From: SpSt-398 sp041752235
Lineage (GTDB): Bacteria; Bacteroidota; Bacteroidia; Chitinophagales; Chitinophagaceae
NCBI GenBank assembly: GCA_041752235.1
Contig: JBGSHM010000007.1
Coordinates: forward strand, 13,637 to 77,636
Reading direction: 5' to 3'
Length of the DNA stretch: 64,000 bases
Each line of letters opens with the position of its first letter. The stretch's first letter is position 1. Positions 52,269 through 59,070 of this stretch are shown piece by piece. The translations under genes and the position numbers were made by a program. The notes under the pieces were generated by a model. It was not told the origin of the DNA. It ran no database searches and was given only the letters and a program-made list of their open reading frames with translations.

Positions 52269-55200
52269 TTAGAATGAGAAGTTGACACCCGCCGAAATGG
52301 TCCGGATCGGGGCATAACCATTAAATGTATTTCCGATAAAACTTTGACGGGTATCCAGTCCCTGGCGCTTGGTGGAGAGGAATACATTGTCAGCCACCAT
52401 GTACACACGAATGGAGGAGAACCCATATTTGGTCAATGTACTGCTTGGGAAAGAATAGCCCAGGGTGATATTACGCAGGGCGATATAATCAGAACGGATC
52501 AGGAAACGGTCGGAGGTTTGGTTGGCATCCTGATAGTTCTCCGAGATCCTGGGGATCTGGCTTCCGGTGTTGGAAGGAGACCATGCACCGAGGATATCCT
52601 TATGCCAGGTTGTGATATCGGTAGATCCCGATTGCATCAAACCCTGATAGGTAGCATCATAGGTCCAGCCACCCAGTCCGTAGCTCGCGATCGCACTTAA
52701 ATCAAAGTTTTTAAATCGTAAGGTGGTATTGAAACCTCCGGTGATATCCGGAACAGCGGTCTTACCGGTATAGTACCGTTGTGCATTGGAGAATGCATTG
52801 GTCGTAACCTTCTTTCCGGTAGGTTGACCATTGGCATCCAGTTCGTCACGATAGTACAAGGCTTTTCCATCTGCTGGATCGACACCGGCAAACTGCCAGA
52901 GGAAATATTCATAAGGATCTTTACCCACGGCGAGACGGAAATTGGTGCCAGGAGTACCAATACGGCCGGGAGGCAGCGTGTTTGTACCCACGAATTCATT
53001 CGGCAATTCCTTCACACTTGTTTTATAATGCGTACCATTGAGGCCAAGCGTCCACTTCAGGTCTTTTTTATTGATGACCTGTACATTGAGATCAAATTCG
53101 ATTCCTTTTAAGCTGATGGTACCGAAGTTTTGTGCCCGGGTTTGTACACCGGTTGATGGGGCAACGGGTACGTTGAACAACATATCCTGTACATCCCGGT
53201 TGAAGTACTCAATGGAACCTTGAAGACGACGGAAGAGTGAAAATTCCAAACCGATATCCAGGTTGCGGTTCTTTTCCCAAGTGATATCCTTGTTACCGAT
53301 ATAGTCTGGTTTGATATTCGCGCTACCCGAAGTAACGACCACATATTGGGTGGAATAAGGATAGTAATTAAAGGCGCCGGGGTTAAGGGTACCTGCCGGA
53401 TAAAGGATGGCATCATTACCTACCAAACCATAGTCGGCTTTGATTTTCAATTGGTCAATAAAGTCGATATTCTTGATAAAGGGTTCTTCACTCAATACGT
53501 ATCCGGCACCAACAGACCAGAAATTACCCCAACGGTTATCGGGGTGGAAGCGGGATGAACCATCCCGACGAATACTGGCACTCAAAAGATATTTACCATC
53601 AAAGTCGTATTGAGCACGACCAAACCAACTTTCAACGTTATGGTTGACGCGTCCTGACTGGGCATCCACTACTTTAGCGGCGGAACCTAATTCGGTCAAT
53701 CCCGGTAACATGAAGATCTCCTTGGTAGCAAATGAATTTTCGGAGATCAATTCATAGGATTCATGCCCTACGAGCAAGTCCAGATTATGATTATCACCAA
53801 TGGTCTTTTTATAATTGACCAATTGATTCATTAACTGGGTTGTTATTTTGTTTTGCGTTAGCGTGCCTCTTCCTTGTACCCCAACCTGTCCGGCTATGAT
53901 CCCGGCATTTCCATACAAGGGATTCTGGTTGCGTACCTGACGACTACCCCGGTAATCGTAACTATAGTTCAATGTGATGGTCAGGTCCTTGATGGGATTG
54001 ATGGCCACAAAACTCCGTGTATTGATATTATCTGCTTTTCTATAAATATCATCCAGGTCGAGTGTGGCACGTGGGTTTTCTGTAGCGCTAAACCGGCGAA
54101 CACCCATGGAATGCGGGTTGCCACCGATATCCCCAAAATCATAATAGGGGTTTCCTTTTGGATCAAGGACATAATCCCCATTAGCATCGCGGGTATAGAT
54201 CGGGTAAATAGGGGCCACATTGCGTGTCCAGAAGAACATGTTCTGATACGATGTGTTATTTAAAGCCGCATCCAGGGTATTGTCCTGGTTGGTTTTGGCA
54301 TAATTGGTATTCAAGCCCAGTTTCAACCAGTTGTTTACTTTTTGTTCCAGGTTCAGGCGGGCGGTGATCCGTTCAAATCCAGTTTTGATCACGATACCTC
54401 CGTCATCCAGGTAACCCAGGGAGAAGAGGTAGGAGGTCTTGTCCGCGCTGCCACTCATGGTCGCGACATATTCCTGACGAAGCCTGTTGTTAAAGAGTTC
54501 ATCTTCCCAGTCGTCATAGTATTTCAGACTGGCACTGGAGTTCAATTTTCCAGTCACGGGATCGATCACGGTTTGACCGGTGGGTACGGAATAGGGATTG
54601 TAGCGATCGAGGCGTCCATTCCCTGCGCCAAACATGGCACCGGATGCAAAGGCACCGGCAGCGGCTTCGCTCAGTGGGTTGGTGGCCCGAAACATCGCTT
54701 CATGCTTGATATACTGCCAATACACTTCCAGGTATTGACCCGGGTCGCGGATCACATCATACTCCGGAACGCCACGGGTGTTGACTCCCCAACGAGCCTG
54801 GATATCAAAACGAGCCTTTCCCTTCCCTTTTTTGGTGGTCACGATGATGACTCCATTCGATGCCCGGCTTCCGTAAAGGGCGGTGGCCGAAGCGCCTTTT
54901 TGTACCGAAATGGATTCTACATCGGCAGGGTTAATGGCATTGATATCCCCATTATAGGGAACTCCATCCACCACCCAAAGCGGGGAATTATTCAGGCTTA
55001 TGGAACCCAAACCCCGTAAAATGATGTTCTGCCCCGAGCCTGGTTGTCCCGAACTCGCGGAAACACGTACACCTGGCAACATCCCCTCAAAGGCGCGACT
55101 GATATCCGACACCTGTTGTTTGTTGATGTCGGCAGCCTTCATTTCTGAAACTGACCCGGTGAAGGTCTTTTTGGTAGTGGTGCCATAGGCCACGACCACC

Positions 55201-55505
55201 ACTTCTTCAAGCGACTTTCCGGAGGGAGCCAACCGGATACTGTACGCGGAGGAGGAGGTGATGGGAATTTCCTGAGTGGCTTTTCCCACAAAAGAGATAA
55301 CAAGTGTTCGGGCTTCTGCTTCGAGCGCCAGGGAGAACTGACCGGAGGCGTCCGTACTGGCGCCTGCGCCGGTCTCTTTGATCATGACCGAGGCATTCGC
55401 AACCGGAATACCGTTTTCGTCGGTCACTTTGCCGGTGATCACCCGTTGGGCATACACCTGCATCATAAAAAATAGACATGTGACTAGCAGTGGTAGTTTT
55501 TTCAT
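52269..55505 (-). CDS. SusC/RagA family TonB-linked outer-membrane transporter (second pair)
   Basis: 1,078-residue SusC protein. Signal peptide (to VYAQ), carboxypeptidase-like domain (RVITGKVTDENGIPVANASV), the conserved LEEVVVVAYGTTTKKTFTGS, plug marks NNSPLWVVDGVPYNGDINA and ALYGSRASNGVIIVTTKKGK, and a complete barrel ending in RTISAGVNFSF. It heads a pair with the SusD gene 12 nt downstream. Divergent from the LytS-type kinase gene at 55889 across a 383-bp gap, so regulation by that two-component pair is possible but unproven. Confidence 0.95.
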   Translation of the reverse strand: MKKLPLLVTCLFFMMQVYAQRVITGKVTDENGIPVANASVMIKETGAGASTDASGQFSLALEAEARTLVISFVGKATQEIPITSSSAYSIRLAPSGKSLEEVVVVAYGTTTKKTFTGSVSEMKAADINKQQVSDISRAFEGMLPGVRVSASSGQPGSGQNIILRGLGSISLNNSPLWVVDGVPYNGDINAINPADVESISVQKGASATALYGSRASNGVIIVTTKKGKGKARFDIQARWGVNTRGVPEYDVIRDPGQYLEVYWQYIKHEAMFRATNPLSEAAAGAFASGAMFGAGNGRLDRYNPYSVPTGQTVIDPVTGKLNSSASLKYYDDWEDELFNNRLRQEYVATMSGSADKTSYLFSLGYLDDGGIVIKTGFERITARLNLEQKVNNWLKLGLNTNYAKTNQDNTLDAALNNTSYQNMFFWTRNVAPIYPIYTRDANGDYVLDPKGNPYYDFGDIGGNPHSMGVRRFSATENPRATLDLDDIYRKADNINTRSFVAINPIKDLTITLNYSYDYRGSRQVRNQNPLYGNAGIIAGQVGVQGRGTLTQNKITTQLMNQLVNYKKTIGDNHNLDLLVGHESYELISENSFATKEIFMLPGLTELGSAAKVVDAQSGRVNHNVESWFGRAQYDFDGKYLLSASIRRDGSSRFHPDNRWGNFWSVGAGYVLSEEPFIKNIDFIDQLKIKADYGLVGNDAILYPAGTLNPGAFNYYPYSTQYVVVTSGSANIKPDYIGNKDITWEKNRNLDIGLEFSLFRRLQGSIEYFNRDVQDMLFNVPVAPSTGVQTRAQNFGTISLKGIEFDLNVQVINKKDLKWTLGLNGTHYKTSVKELPNEFVGTNTLPPGRIGTPGTNFRLAVGKDPYEYFLWQFAGVDPADGKALYYRDELDANGQPTGKKVTTNAFSNAQRYYTGKTAVPDITGGFNTTLRFKNFDLSAIASYGLGGWTYDATYQGLMQSGSTDITTWHKDILGAWSPSNTGSQIPRISENYQDANQTSDRFLIRSDYIALRNITLGYSFPSSTLTKYGFSSIRVYMVADNVFLSTKRQGLDTRQSFIGNTFNGYAPIRTISAGVNFSF

Positions 55506-55888
55506 ATCCGATTAATTGATTAATAAAAAAAAGCAAGGCAACAATTATCGTGTTAATGCTCCGTGGAAATTTTTGTTAGTTACTGAACCGTGAAAAACAG
55601 CATCTGAAGCCCGTGTACGAAATATGGAGTTTAATGGAATTGTCATTTTATATATGTGAAGCAGCGTTATTTTAGCCGCCGAGGTCAGAAAGAATAATTC
55701 AGTTAGTTATTGGTCCTGTTCAAACTCCTGCCTTTGTCCATACCATTCGTAATTGATTTTTTCCGACTCAAATAATTTGGCTATTGCTTAACGGGCTTTG
55801 CCGATAGATTTGAATGTCTTGAACGTTTGAACAGGAGAACTGTATCAACCCATAAACCAAACCAGAACCCAATAAACCAATTGCTGAC
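55506..55888. other. 383-bp divergent control region between SusC and LytS genes
   Basis: No gene seen. It contains a perfect 12-bp inverted repeat TCCTGTTCAAAC (55714-55725) / GTTTGAACAGGA (55825-55836) with a 99-nt spacer, and a TATTTTAG box at 55669-55676. The right half-site lies 53 nt before the LytS ATG. Otherwise AT-rich unstructured sequence. Confidence 0.6.
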
Positions 55889-56902
55889 ATGATAAGGGAT
55901 GTTCACATGAGATTGCTGTTTATTCCCTTGCTTGGGATATTCATCCCCATCTTGTCGGGTATTGTGACCTATAGTAAGTATACCTGGCCCGTTCTTATAG
56001 CGGCGAACGTATATTTTATGTTTACTTCCCTTTGTATATGGCGGGGTGCGCAATGGACCCATATCAAGACACGCCATCTCTTCAATAAAGGATGGAACCC
56101 CCTTCCCAAGGTGGTCTCCCTGTCGATACTGACTTCTTTGTGTGGGGTGGCTGTGGGTGGGTTCTTTGTTATTCTGTGGTTTTCTATCTCGAAAGAAACT
56201 TTTTCCTGGGCCCTGGTGTATAAATTCCTTTTCATTACCACCCTGGCGGTGATCCTGTTTACCCTGATCTATGAGATTTTATACCTGACCAAGGAAAGGG
56301 AGGTGGATAACCAGATCGTGGATCAACTGGATCAGGAGCGGACCAATGCCGAACTGGAGGCGTTGCGCAATGAGCTTGACCCGCATTTTATCTTTAATTC
56401 GCTCAATACCCTCAACCACCTGATCCTGCACAATCCCCTACAGGCCCATTCATTTAATAATAAACTGGCACAGGTCTATAAATACTTTCTTATTAACCGG
56501 CATAAGCAGTTAGTGTCGCTGCCCGATGAACTGGAGTTCATGGAGAATTATTTTTACCTGTTACAGATCAGACATGATGACAAATTGAATATCCAGTTGG
56601 ATATTAAACCACCGGATAGCAATGTGCTGATTCCGCCCTGTGCCTTACAGATATTGCTGGAGAATGCCATTAAACACAATTCATTTACTACAGCGGAACC
56701 CCTGACCATCCGGATTCAACAGAATGGGCAGTCCCTTAAAGTGAGCAATGATGTGAAACCCAAACCCTATCCGGCCCATTCCACCGGCATTGGGTTGAAG
56801 AACCTGAGTTCGCGGTACAGGATCCTTTGTAAAAAAGATATTAAAGTGGAACGTAGCGGCTCCGTTTTTTCCGTACGTCTTCCGCTGATCACCAACCCTT
56901 AA
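55889..56902 (+). CDS. LytS-type sensor histidine kinase (His_kinase family)
   Basis: Membrane sensor kinase of 337 residues: four transmembrane helices (about 5-140), a short coiled linker, then the LytS kinase core with phospho-acceptor His in NELDPHFIFNSLNTLNHLIL (near 169), N box LLENAIKHNSF and G box STGIGLKNLSSRY. It has no periplasmic sensing domain, so it senses in or at the membrane. Start ATG 55889; the in-frame ATG 55907, preceded by AAGGGA, is also plausible. The LytTR response regulator follows after 10 nt, forming a cognate pair. Confidence 0.92.
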   Translation: MIRDVHMRLLFIPLLGIFIPILSGIVTYSKYTWPVLIAANVYFMFTSLCIWRGAQWTHIKTRHLFNKGWNPLPKVVSLSILTSLCGVAVGGFFVILWFSISKETFSWALVYKFLFITTLAVILFTLIYEILYLTKEREVDNQIVDQLDQERTNAELEALRNELDPHFIFNSLNTLNHLILHNPLQAHSFNNKLAQVYKYFLINRHKQLVSLPDELEFMENYFYLLQIRHDDKLNIQLDIKPPDSNVLIPPCALQILLENAIKHNSFTTAEPLTIRIQQNGQSLKVSNDVKPKPYPAHSTGIGLKNLSSRYRILCKKDIKVERSGSVFSVRLPLITNP

Positions 56903-56912
56903 TTTTCTTGCC

Positions 56913-57674
56913 ATGATCAACACCCTAATCATTGAAGATGAGTCAGCCGCCCTGGCCAACCTGACCGAGCTGTTACAGGAATTCGATTCTGAAGTGGAGG
57001 TAAAAGCTACCCTTGGAACGGTAGAGGAGAGTATCCAGTATCTCCAGATCGAACCTCCGGTACACCTTATTTTTAGCGATGTCCAGTTATCGGATGGGCT
57101 TTCCTTCTCCATTTTTGAGGCCACCCGAACCCGAATCCCGGTCATCTTTGTGACGGGGTATGACCAGTTTGTCATGAATGCCTTTGAGTACAATGGGATT
57201 GATTATCTCCTTAAACCTGTCAATCGGCAGGAACTCGAAAAAGCGCTTCGCAAATACCATCAGTTACAGGAACATTTTGGACAATCCACTGCCCCCCTTG
57301 ATAACCTGGTGGAATATATCAATAAAAAGAGAAAGACCCGGCTGATCGTCCGAAAGGGACTGGAAAATATTTCCCTCCGGCTGGAGGACATCGTCCTTTT
57401 CTTTACCGAGAATAAGGTCGTTTATGTGATCGATAGCCAGGGTAAGAAATTCATGACCGAGAAAAACCTGGGTGAATTGGAAAAGGAACTGGACCCTTCG
57501 CTTTTCTTCCGGGTCAACCGCCAGTATATCGTCCACATAAATTATATCAAGGGATTCAAATCCTTTGAAAAGGTCAAACTCAAAGTTGACCTGGCCCTGC
57601 CCGACCTGGCCCATCAGATCATTATCAGCCAGGAAACGGCGCCGGAGTTCAGGAGGTGGATTTATGAGGCTTGA
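56913..57674 (+). CDS. LytTR family response regulator
   Basis: 253 residues. Receiver domain (1-120) with D9, phospho-acceptor D56 in LIFSDVQLSDG and the Lys in YLLKPVNRQELEKAL; LytTR DNA-binding domain (about 145-250) with FLVxxG-type LIVRKGLENISLRLEDIV, FFRVNRQYIVHINYIKGF and KVKLKVDL. LytTR proteins bind DNA through beta strands. Partner of the kinase 10 nt upstream. The stop is followed by a single AGCTATT-word arm (57678-57705). Confidence 0.93.
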   Translation: MINTLIIEDESAALANLTELLQEFDSEVEVKATLGTVEESIQYLQIEPPVHLIFSDVQLSDGLSFSIFEATRTRIPVIFVTGYDQFVMNAFEYNGIDYLLKPVNRQELEKALRKYHQLQEHFGQSTAPLDNLVEYINKKRKTRLIVRKGLENISLRLEDIVLFFTENKVVYVIDSQGKKFMTEKNLGELEKELDPSLFFRVNRQYIVHINYIKGFKSFEKVKLKVDLALPDLAHQIIISQETAPEFRRWIYEA

Positions 57675-57745
57675 TTCATTAGCTATTGGTTATTAGCTAT
57701 TAGCCAGAATGGGGAGTGAATTTTTTTTAAATATATAAAACCCCT

Positions 57746-57753
57746 TATTTTTG
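57746..57753 (+). promoter_or_regulatory. -7 box TATTTTTG of the tRNA-Ala gene
   Basis: TATTTTTG matches TAnnTTTG; it lies 10 nt before the first base of the tRNA. Confidence 0.65.
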
Positions 57754-57763
57754 CACCCCGTTT

Positions 57764-57837
<74 letters not shown>

Positions 57838-57840
57838 CAA

Positions 57841-57871
57841 AGCCATACTACAAAATAGTATGGCTTTTTTT
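57841..57871 (+). terminator. Terminator of the tRNA-Ala gene
   Basis: AGCCATACTA (57841-57850), loop CAAAA, TAGTATGGCT (57856-57865), then a T run to 57871. The next base starts the GIY-YIG reading frame. Confidence 0.9.
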
Positions 57872-58123
57872 ATGCCATATTTTGTTTATATCATTTATTC
57901 CAGCCAGGTTGATCAATATTATATTGGGCATACCGAGAATCTCAAAGACCGTCTATTTCGTCACCAGAATAGTGGAAGCAAGGCTACCAAGAAGGCCAAG
58001 GACTGGTTATTGGTTTACTCTGAGAATTTTGAGAGTAGATCTGAAGCTGCCAGGAGAGAAAAAGAGATTAAGGCAAAAAAAAGCAGGATGTATATAGAGT
58101 CTCTGGTACAGACAGTTCGCTAA
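57872..58123 (+). CDS. Small GIY-YIG nuclease between tRNA-Ala and its relic copy
   Basis: 83-residue protein that is just a GIY-YIG domain: YFVYIIYSSQVDQYYIGHTE gives both signature strands, DRLFRHQNSG the conserved Arg/His helix, and ARREKEIKAKKSR the Glu thought to bind the metal. Catalytic set looks complete, so it may be active on nucleic acid. The ATG follows the T run of the tRNA terminator directly, leaving no room for a promoter of its own; expression would need read-through or an unknown start. The frame is open upstream through the tRNA. Its last codons (CAG-ACA-GTT-CGC-TAA) already lie in tRNA D-arm-like sequence, so the stop comes from the duplicated tRNA. Similar short GIY-YIG genes are common in Bacteroidota; their job is unknown. 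Confidence 0.85.
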   Translation: MPYFVYIIYSSQVDQYYIGHTENLKDRLFRHQNSGSKATKKAKDWLLVYSENFESRSEAARREKEIKAKKSRMYIESLVQTVR

Positions 58124-58174
58124 AGCGTCCCGCCATCGGCGGGAAGGTCACGAGTTCGACTCTCGTATTCTCCA
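58113..58174 (+). pseudogene. tRNA-Ala relic with a replaced anticodon arm
   Basis: Carries D-loop-like sequence, a 17-nt stem-loop TCCCG-CCATCGG-CGGGA (58128-58144) in place of the anticodon arm, an intact T arm and the acceptor 3' strand. The 5' acceptor strand is missing (58101-58107 cannot pair) and the D stem cannot form; the loop lacks T33. It is therefore not a working tRNA by sequence. Confidence 0.85.
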
Positions 58175-58177
58175 CAA

Positions 58178-58208
58178 AGCCATACTACAGAATAGTATGG
58201 TTTTTTTT
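58178..58208 (+). terminator. Second copy of the tRNA-Ala terminator
   Basis: AGCCATACTA, loop CAGAA, TAGTATGGTT with T run; one base change weakens the base of the stem to G-U/A-T. It could end transcripts of the GIY-YIG gene. Confidence 0.8.
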
Positions 58209-58230
58209 ATGCCTTTTTTGATTATCATAC

Positions 58231-58908
58231 TTAATAAACTACAACAGCTTTAGGTTTTGGACATGTCGTGTTTAATCCATCAATGTGTTCGAATAAAGAC
58301 TTATCAATGTTATTCCACATCGGATCAAGGATGAAATCTATCCCCTCCCTTCTTGCGAGTTTTGAAGCGGGAACGAAATCGGCATCACCTGAAATTAATA
58401 TTATCCTATTCACAAGTTTCTTGTAAGCCAGTGAAGCAATATCTACCCCAATTTTCATATCTATTTCCTTTTGCTTTAATTCGTAGTATACATCATCCGG
58501 TCTTAAATCTCTATTATTCATATCCCCGGATATCAACATTTTAGTAATATTAGGCCGGATCAACCAGTTGCCAGAATCTTTTATTTTCCCTAACCTTAAT
58601 GCAACCTTCCTTTTTTTCTTTAGTTCCTCAATAAAGGCCATTCGGAAATTATAAATGTCTGTCTTTTTGAAGTCAACAATTCTTTTATCCACCGGATTGT
58701 GCACCTTTTTATCAAGAGGGATGCAATCGTAATAAAATATTCTATATAAACTTGATTTTTTTGAATGACGCAGTGCAATTTTATATAAGTCCTTGGCCAC
58801 CATTTCAGGCGAGTTTTTTTTATTTTTATCAAAAAGAGCATAATACCTTTTTATAAAAAAGCTGCCATCAACTAATATGGCTACTGAGGGATATTGTGGA
58901 GTGCTCAT
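58231..58908 (-). CDS. NYN domain protein (PIN-like nuclease family, LabA/DUF88 type)
   Basis: 225 residues. The NYN fold is seen in SVAILVDGSFFIKRYYALFD (first acidic residue), RIFYYDCIPLDKK, KQKEIDMKIGVDIASLAYKK and LISGDADFVPASKLARREGI, which carry the acidic residues that bind metal in this PIN-like RNase family. Function in the cell unknown; homologues act in RNA turnover and some defence loci. The gene is visibly more AT-rich than the neighbouring metabolic genes and stands next to the tRNA-Ala duplication, which would fit acquisition at the tRNA. Its start is preceded by a terminator-like hairpin (58917-58989). Confidence 0.88.
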   Translation of the reverse strand: MSTPQYPSVAILVDGSFFIKRYYALFDKNKKNSPEMVAKDLYKIALRHSKKSSLYRIFYYDCIPLDKKVHNPVDKRIVDFKKTDIYNFRMAFIEELKKKRKVALRLGKIKDSGNWLIRPNITKMLISGDMNNRDLRPDDVYYELKQKEIDMKIGVDIASLAYKKLVNRIILISGDADFVPASKLARREGIDFILDPMWNNIDKSLFEHIDGLNTTCPKPKAVVVY

Positions 58909-58916
58909 AATAGAAT

Positions 58917-58989
58917 AAAAAAAAGCTCTTGGTTAGGTATTCTCTCTATTAATCTAAACAAAAAAATGGAGAATACTTCAGCCAGGAGC
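58917..58989 (-). terminator. Terminator-like 20-bp imperfect hairpin directly before the NYN gene
   Basis: GAGAATACTTCAGCCAGGAGC (58969-58989) and GCTCTTGGTTAGGTATTCTC (58925-58944) are imperfect reverse complements, 24-nt loop. On the minus strand the stem is followed by a run of eight T (58924-58917), 9 nt before the NYN ATG. It could terminate read-through from upstream or act as an attenuator. Confidence 0.6.
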
Positions 58990-59015
58990 GTTATTATGAG
59001 TGCAATTTATAATAA

Positions 59016-59050
59016 AAAAGCAGTGCTGAATCAAATTCAGCACTGCTTTT
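59016..59050 (-). terminator. Rho-independent terminator after the DUF2330 fusion gene
   Basis: Perfect 16-bp stem 59016-59031 / 59035-59050 (core AGCAGTGCTGAAT), 3-nt loop, with A run on the plus strand giving TTTTTT on the minus strand. 20 nt after the fusion gene stop. Confidence 0.9.
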
Positions 59051-59070
59051 CCTACGAGGTATTTCCACTA

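Noticed and set aside
45216..55505. Polysaccharide utilisation locus
   Set aside because: SusC/SusD pairs are present, but no carbohydrate-active enzymes or polysaccharide regulators; called only SusCD pairs.
58113..58174. A second functional tRNA (anticodon read as ATC)
   Set aside because: No 5' acceptor strand, no D stem, and C instead of T at position 33; only the T arm and acceptor 3' strand are intact.
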